From: Sphaerolaimus hirsutus
Taxonomy: Eukaryota > Nematoda > Chromadorea > Monhysterida > Sphaerolaimidae
NCBI GenBank assembly: GCA_964036195.1
Contig: OZ038450.1
Span: 17,486,701-17,550,700 of the forward strand
Length of the DNA: 64,000 nt
Direction of reading: 5' to 3'
A program made the translations under genes and the position numbers. The notes below the pieces were generated by a model that worked only from the letters and a program-made list of their open reading frames with translations, made no database searches and was not told where the DNA came from. Below, one piece after another: positions 59,157-64,000 of the stretch. Numbering within the stretch: position 1 is the first letter of the stretch; every line of letters begins with the position of its first letter.

Positions 59157-59592
59157 CCGTATTTCCTCGAAATACCCCCCCCCCCCTCGAAATACCCCCC
59201 TCAAAATGGACACTATGAACGTATAAACCCCCCCCCTCGAAATACCCCCCCTCAAATTTAGTGTATAGAGAGCGTAAATGACAAAGGCTGCGGTTTGTCA
59301 TCTGGGTAATGCAAAACACACGTTAAAAACGATGACTCTGTTATGTGAGAAGAGTGATTATACGTCTACATACTTATACAAGTCTTTAGAGTCTTACAAA
59401 TGGGGATTTTTGTTGCATTTTCGACGTCTGCGTACGTTTCAGACGACAATTTAGTACTTGGTTTTCAAAAAATTTCTGGCGAAATAATAAACCCCCCCCC
59501 CTCGAAATACCCCCCCCCTCGTTTAACCCCCCCCCCTCAAAATTCTCACTCTGAAACAATAAACCCCCCGGGGGTATTTCGAGGAAATACGG
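59157..59592. mobile_element. CCGTATTTCCTC-family MITE (complete)
   Basis: Tips CCGTATTTCCTCGAAATACC and GGTATTTCGAGGAAATACGG with TA flanks (59155-59156, 59593-59594). Arms are CCCCCCTCGAAATA arrays; the core matches 32329-32840. Confidence 0.8.
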
Positions 59593-60496
59593 TAGTTGGG
59601 TATGACAATAAGTTGGGCCACGTTCGAGTAGCCGGTTGCGTGTACGAACGAGAGTGAAAGCGCGGAAATCACTAAAGGTTGCTTCTTTTTGCCAACTTTC
59701 GTCGTTGTAATCGCTATTTTCGTAAATACATACACATGGTTACCTACCTATATATAATACCTATTTACGCCCATTTTATTCATATTTATCGCGATGTCGA
59801 AATTTTGGGCCGGCTTCCAAGTTGTCATACGGGGTATCTCCGATCAAAACGTTCGTTGGAACGTGAGGACGATAAACAACAGGCTCCGCCTTTATCCCAT
59901 ACATATATCATGAATTCAGTGCGTATTCACAGGAAGTTTCCCGTGGGAAGGTTGGTTGCGGAATATATCAGTCTGTCAATAAAAAAACATAAAAAGAGAA
60001 AAAGCTGGCGTTCAAGGGTTCTCGGCGCCGGTCGGCCATTGCTTTTGATTGAAAAATGGCGTGCTGCAGATCTCCGCAGCGAAACCCAACGCGGACCTGC
60101 GAGCAAATCACTGAACTCGCTGAATGAACTGAAACTGCTGACGACATCTCCCTGGTTCATATTTTTCTATTGTTTATCGACTTTCGCGCCTGCGCTGAGT
60201 AGCCAATTTCGATTAGAAATTTCAGTTTTATTCGCAGACCCAGTTGCCGGAGAAGTGAGAATGTGCGAACGGCAAATAACTGTCAACTGGCTGCCGGCGC
60301 ACTGGCCAGTGTTCTACGTCTCGTTTACTCCTGCTGACCATCTCCACTCAGATGACTTAGATCTCCACTCTACGCTCCAGCCAGGTGCGGCGTTCTTGTG
60401 CCTGACACGGCTTTTTTGCTCTGTGTGACGCGCTCTCTGTGTTTCTGTTGGCCCTGTGCCAACTGTGCTGTGCAATGGAAACATGGCAGTTGTAAT
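59593..60496 (+). other. Single-copy stretch with a 249-codon open frame
   Basis: 59679-60428 is open on the plus strand. From an ATG at 59910 it reads MNSVRIHRKFPVGRLVAEYI and later ERQITVNWLPAHWPVFYV. It has no transposon features and mixed composition, and a possible donor GCCAG|GTGCGG lies at ~60384. It could be an upstream or leader exon of the gene whose start exon is proposed at 63514, or chance. I recognise no family. Confidence 0.2.
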
Positions 60497-62092
60497 TAGG
60501 GTTCAAACGGGACCGCGGTCCCGGTACATGGTTCGGCAAAAAGTCGGGACTGGGGCGGTCCCGGTCCCGGTCCCGACACCCCAGTCCCGGTCCCGACATT
60601 TACAAAAAGCCAGTCCAGGTCCCGGTTCCGACCACCCAGTCCCGGTCCCGGAATTTTATAGTGGTCCCGACAAGGGATGGAAAAAAAGTATTTTTCAATG
60701 ACCTGGGCTCAAAGAAATATGTTTTTTTCAGAAAATGTTTTTCTCAACGGCTCCCAAATATAGTTACTATGTGGTCAACATGTACATGTAAATATGTCTG
60801 ACAAATAGCAGTATCTTATAGGGTTCAAACGATATGACTTTTCGATATCGATATTCGATATTTTTTCAAAATTTTCGATATCGATATTCGATATATTTTT
60901 TCTGAAACTCGATATTCGATATCGATACGATATGGAACCTCGATATCGATATTCGATATTCGATATTGAAAAATGGTCGATATTCGATATTTCGATATTT
61001 TCGATATTCGATATTGCGATATGCTTTTGGTATAGCAAGGCATATTTCAAGTGGCATATTGTATCTTCATGTGGTTGCACACATGTTTAATCATCTCTTT
61101 ACTGAAATTTGAATGGTACAAGTGATTTTAACAAGCTTTACATCACTCAACGGTAGAAAATAGAAAAACATGATGAATCAAAGTGTATCAGACAAATAAC
61201 AATTGGTAGATATTACAGTTCATCCTAACCTAATTGCTTAAGGGCATGTTGCAAAAAAGTATATCAGCGTTTTCTGGCTTCAAATTTAGCACTCCAACAA
61301 CAATGACATTATAAATACTGTACTTTTACTCATCAAATACAATACTATAAGCACATCAGATCAACCATAAACATCTCAAAATGCAAATGAAAAGTAAATT
61401 TGGGGACACAATACAGGGGACACAATACAGGTTCGATATATCGAAAAAATGGTTGATATTCGATATCGATATTCGATATTTTTTCAAAATTTTCGATATC
61501 GATATTTGATATTTTTTCAAACTTTTCGATAGCGATATTCGATATTAAAAAATGGTCGATATCCGATATTCGATATTCGATACGATATATTGTTTGAACC
61601 CTAGTATCTTATGATGTCATATATGGCAACACAATGGCTTTGGAGCCATGTTGTAGTATTATAAGTGGTGATTTCTGCCCAAAAATCTATTTTAGGTGTT
61701 ATTACAAGTGTCTTGTGTAACTTGTTACATAAATACATCGTTTTTCATAAAATATTCATGACTCCAAGTGAAGATGGGATTGGAATAGTGCTTGAATCAT
61801 GTTATAAGAAAGGCTAATACATTTAGAGTGTTCCTTCACACAATGGAGGTGTGTGGAACAACATTGGTTGTATATTACGTACCAATAGGGTTCAAACGAG
61901 ATTTCAGTCCCGGTACATGGTTCGGCAAATCCCAGTCATGGTCCCGACCCCCCAGTCCCGGTCCCGGTCCCGACAATTGAAAAAAGCCAGTCCCGGTCCC
62001 GGTCCGGACCACCCAGTCCCGGTCCCGGTCCCGACATTAGAAAATTTATGGTCCCGGTCCCGGTCCGAAAAACTGGTCCCGTTTTAACCCTA
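60497..62092. mobile_element. hAT-like element with (GGTCCC)n arms, internally rearranged
   Basis: Left tip TAGGGTTCAAACGGGAC and right tip GTCCCGTTTTAACCCTA with the exact 8-bp TSD GTTGTAAT (60489-60496, 62093-62100). It encloses a truncated AGGGATGGAAAA-type hAT (from ~60675), the complete element 60819-61603, and a second left tip TAGGGTTCAAACGAGATT at ~61887 with no matching right end. Confidence 0.8.
60819..61603. mobile_element. hAT-like MITE with ATCGATATTCGAT arms (complete)
   Basis: Tips TAGGGTTCAAACGATATG and CGATATATTGTTTGAACCCTA's final GAACCCTA are flanked by the exact 8-bp TSD GTATCTTA (60811-60818, 61604-61611). Arms are GATATCGATATTCGATATT arrays. Confidence 0.85.
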
Positions 62093-62105
62093 GTTGTAAT
62101 GTGAC

Positions 62106-63470
62106 TAGGGTTGGCCGATGTTTTTTTAAACGTTTTAAAAAAAAAAAACGTTTTTTTTTTTTAAAAAACATGACGTCCGAAATGTTTTAAAAAAAAAAAA
62201 ACGGCTGAAATTTTTAGTACTAAGCACTAGGTATTTTGCAAAATTTTTGTGCGCAAGCGCGCAATTTCACACACAAATTGACATTGGTGGTTGTTTTCAT
62301 TGGTTTTGTTGCATTTTTAGTATCAAAACATCCATTTCTATGTGCTACCATGGGTGAATAAGCCGACATATGTTGCTGTAATATATAATATTGAGGTAAT
62401 GTGCTTCCATGTACCTCCACAATGTGTAACTTCACTCCCAAAGTAACAACCTCCTTTTATAACCTTGTTTGATCACCATTCCGTGCCAAACTTTACCTGA
62501 AGTCACGAACATTCGACTATAAGGCAATATACGAACAATATGTCGACGAAAAATGGATATTTTTGACACAAATCACCACTTATAATGCTATCCCATGGCT
62601 CCACAGCCATTATATGGTCATATTTAACATCACAGAGTATTGCCAGTGTCTGATATACCTATATATGTTGACACTAGGGATGGAAAAAAGCGCTTTTTTT
62701 CAACGGCCCCGCTTTTTTTAAAAAAAAGCGCTTTTTTTAAAAAAAACGCGCTTTTTTTGCTTTTTATCAAAAAATATCAGGACGTTACCTAAAAAGCTCT
62801 CAAATATGGTTCTGAGTCAATATATACAGGTATATCAGACAAGTGGTAGTACTTGTGATTATATATAGCCATAGAATGGCTGTGTAATCATGGGATAGCA
62901 TTGTAAGTGCTGATATCTGCCAAAAAAATCCAATTTTATGCCAACTTGTTATGTACATTGCCGTTTTTGAATGTTTCATGACTGCGAGGCATGGAAAAGT
63001 GCTTAAACACAGCTATAAAAGAACGCTAATACATGACAGTGATGTTTCACACCGTAGAAAAGAGTGTGGAAGCACATTGACTGGATATTATTTACTACAC
63101 TGACATATCACAACTTATTATTACATGATACCATGCAGGAATAGAAGCAAGCCACTAAAATGCTACAAAAGCAATGAAAACAACCACCAATGGCAATTTG
63201 CATGTGAAATTGCGCGCTTGCGCGCAAAAAATTGCAAACTACCTAGTGCGTAAGTACGAAAAATTTTGCCAGCGCTTTTTTTTTAAAAAAAAGCGCTGGG
63301 ACCCTTGCGCTTTTTTTAAAAAAAAAGCGGCGTTTTTTTAAAAAAAGCGCTTGAAAAAAAGCGCTGGCCATCCCTAGTTGACACTAGGTCATATCTGGGA
63401 GCTTTTTAAAAAAACGTTTTTTTTTTAAAAAAACATCGAGTTAAAAAAAAACGTTTTTTTTCCAACCCTA
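62106..63470. mobile_element. hAT-like MITE with TTTTTAAAACG arms, carrying a nested copy
   Basis: Tips TAGGGTTGGCCGATGTTTTT and AAACGTTTTTTTTCCAACCCTA's final CCAACCCTA with the exact 8-bp TSD AATGTGAC (62098-62105, 63471-63478). It is an inverted-orientation copy of 27518-28207 and is interrupted by 62675-63376. Confidence 0.85.
62675..63376. mobile_element. hAT-like MITE with AAAAAAGCGC arms (complete)
   Basis: Tips TAGGGATGGAAAAAAGCGC and GCGCTGGCCATCCCTA with the exact 8-bp TSD GTTGACAC (62667-62674, 63377-63384). It shares the hAT core with its host element (TACAGGTATATCAGACAAGT) but has GCGC instead of ACG arms. Confidence 0.9.
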
Positions 63471-63513
63471 AATGTGACTACTTTTAGTCTGCAGTCTGGA
63501 TTTTATTTTTCAG

Positions 63514-63613
63514 CTTTTGTGAATTGCTCAAATTGTTACCATCGGCATGGCGGCGAACGGAAGCGGAAGTGTCTTATACGAATTTTCTGCTGATAATTAT
63601 AAACACACCTATG
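63514..63613 (+). CDS. Possible start exon of a downstream gene
   Basis: A strong acceptor (GATTTTATTTTTCAG) is followed by a 33-nt leader and ATG at 63547 reading MAANGSGSVLYEFSAD and NYKHTYG. The frame then closes at a TAG (63622) that is itself the first three bases of a hAT-like tip (TAGGAATGGCCAGGG). Either a weak donor at CCTATG|GTTGTG ends the exon, or the transposon interrupts it. The protein is unidentified. Confidence 0.35.
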
Positions 63614-63621
63614 GTTGTGTA

Positions 63622-64000
63622 TAGGAATGGCCAGGGCTTTTTTCAACCGTTTTTTTGTATTTAAGTTAGGGTTGGCCGATGTTTTTTTTAAACGTTTTTT
63701 AAAAAAAAAAAGTTTTTTTTTAAAAAAACACATGACGTCCAATATGTTTTTTTATTTAAAAAAACATCAACCGAAATTTTTAGTACTAAGCACTAGGTAT
63801 TTTGCAAAATTTTTGCGCGCAAGCGCGCAATTTCACACACAAATTGACATTGGTGTAGGGTTCAAACGATATCACTTTTCGATATCGATATTCGATATTC
63901 GATATTTTTTCAAAATTTTCGATATCGATATTCCATACGATATGGACCCTCGATATCGATATTCGATATTCGATACTAAAAAATGGTCGATATTCGATAT
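63622..64000. mobile_element. Three stacked hAT-like left ends running off the window
   Basis: TAGGAATGGCCAGGGC at 63622, TAGGGTTGGCCGATGTTTTT at 63667 (TTTTTAAAACG arm plus common core) and TAGGGTTCAAACGATATC at 63856 (GATATTCGATAT arm) each begin an element whose right end lies outside the window. Confidence 0.7.

Noticed and set aside
1-64000. tRNA, rRNA, plasmid origin, prophage or viral genes
   Set aside because: I looked for cloverleaf-like B-box sequences, rRNA cores and polymerase or capsid motifs by eye and found none that I could defend.

Overview
This looks like nuclear DNA of an animal. It has GT-AG spliced exons of a very large gene resembling the PHR family of E3 ubiquitin ligases (MYCBP2/Highwire/RPM-1), long introns, and no bacterial-type operons, rRNA or tRNA. 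I cannot place the clade. Most of the window is transposon-derived, mainly short non-coding DNA transposons whose terminal inverted repeats (TIRs) and target-site duplications (TSDs) can be read directly. Poly-G and poly-C runs are common, and several exons appear to lack one base, so small assembly indels are likely.

Genes. Plus-strand exons of the PHR-like gene lie at 6338-6517, 9189-9356, 9428-9543, 19756-20025, 20884-~21114, 21624-21745, 22193-22358 and 22693-22885. Weaker candidates follow at 28444-28638 and 29536-29578, and a probable exon at 43521-43634. Splice phases agree exactly across the first four exons. A possible divergent minus-strand start exon is at 4518-4565 and a possible plus-strand start exon at 63514-~63613. 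Nearly everything else is intronic or intergenic repeat.

Mobile DNA. (1) hAT-like elements with 8-bp TSDs, most with termini of the TAGGGnTG or CAGnG type. Behind near-constant tips their subterminal arms are arrays of quite different simple motifs (GGGATC, GGTCCC, ATCGATATTCG, TTTTTAAAACG, AAAAAAGCGC, GGCGCC, GGTGCC, AAAATAAAAT, TACGCG). (2) Hairpin elements with 9-10-bp TSDs whose arms are arrays of a diverging motif of about 16-17 bp of the form CCCGnnCGnATGTA. (3) TA-flanked giant palindromes, including a family (33055, 48559, 52928) whose arms are built from ~200-bp modules. (4) TA-flanked CCGTATTTCCTC elements. (5) Very long degenerate palindromes at 2.2-3.6, 22.9-26.4, 29.6-31.6 and 47.6-51.1 kb, into which other elements inserted; the opposite arm preserves the empty site.

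The most intricate locus is the 10.2-kb intron 9544-19755. It holds a hAT (9797-19715) containing a second hAT (10063-19333) containing a long-TIR 9-bp-TSD element (10498-19092) with an antisense open frame of about 311 codons. A ~1.95-kb segment running from 77 bp outside the outer hAT into that frame was later tandemly triplicated (9720-15554), giving two copies of the frame a new, chimeric start.
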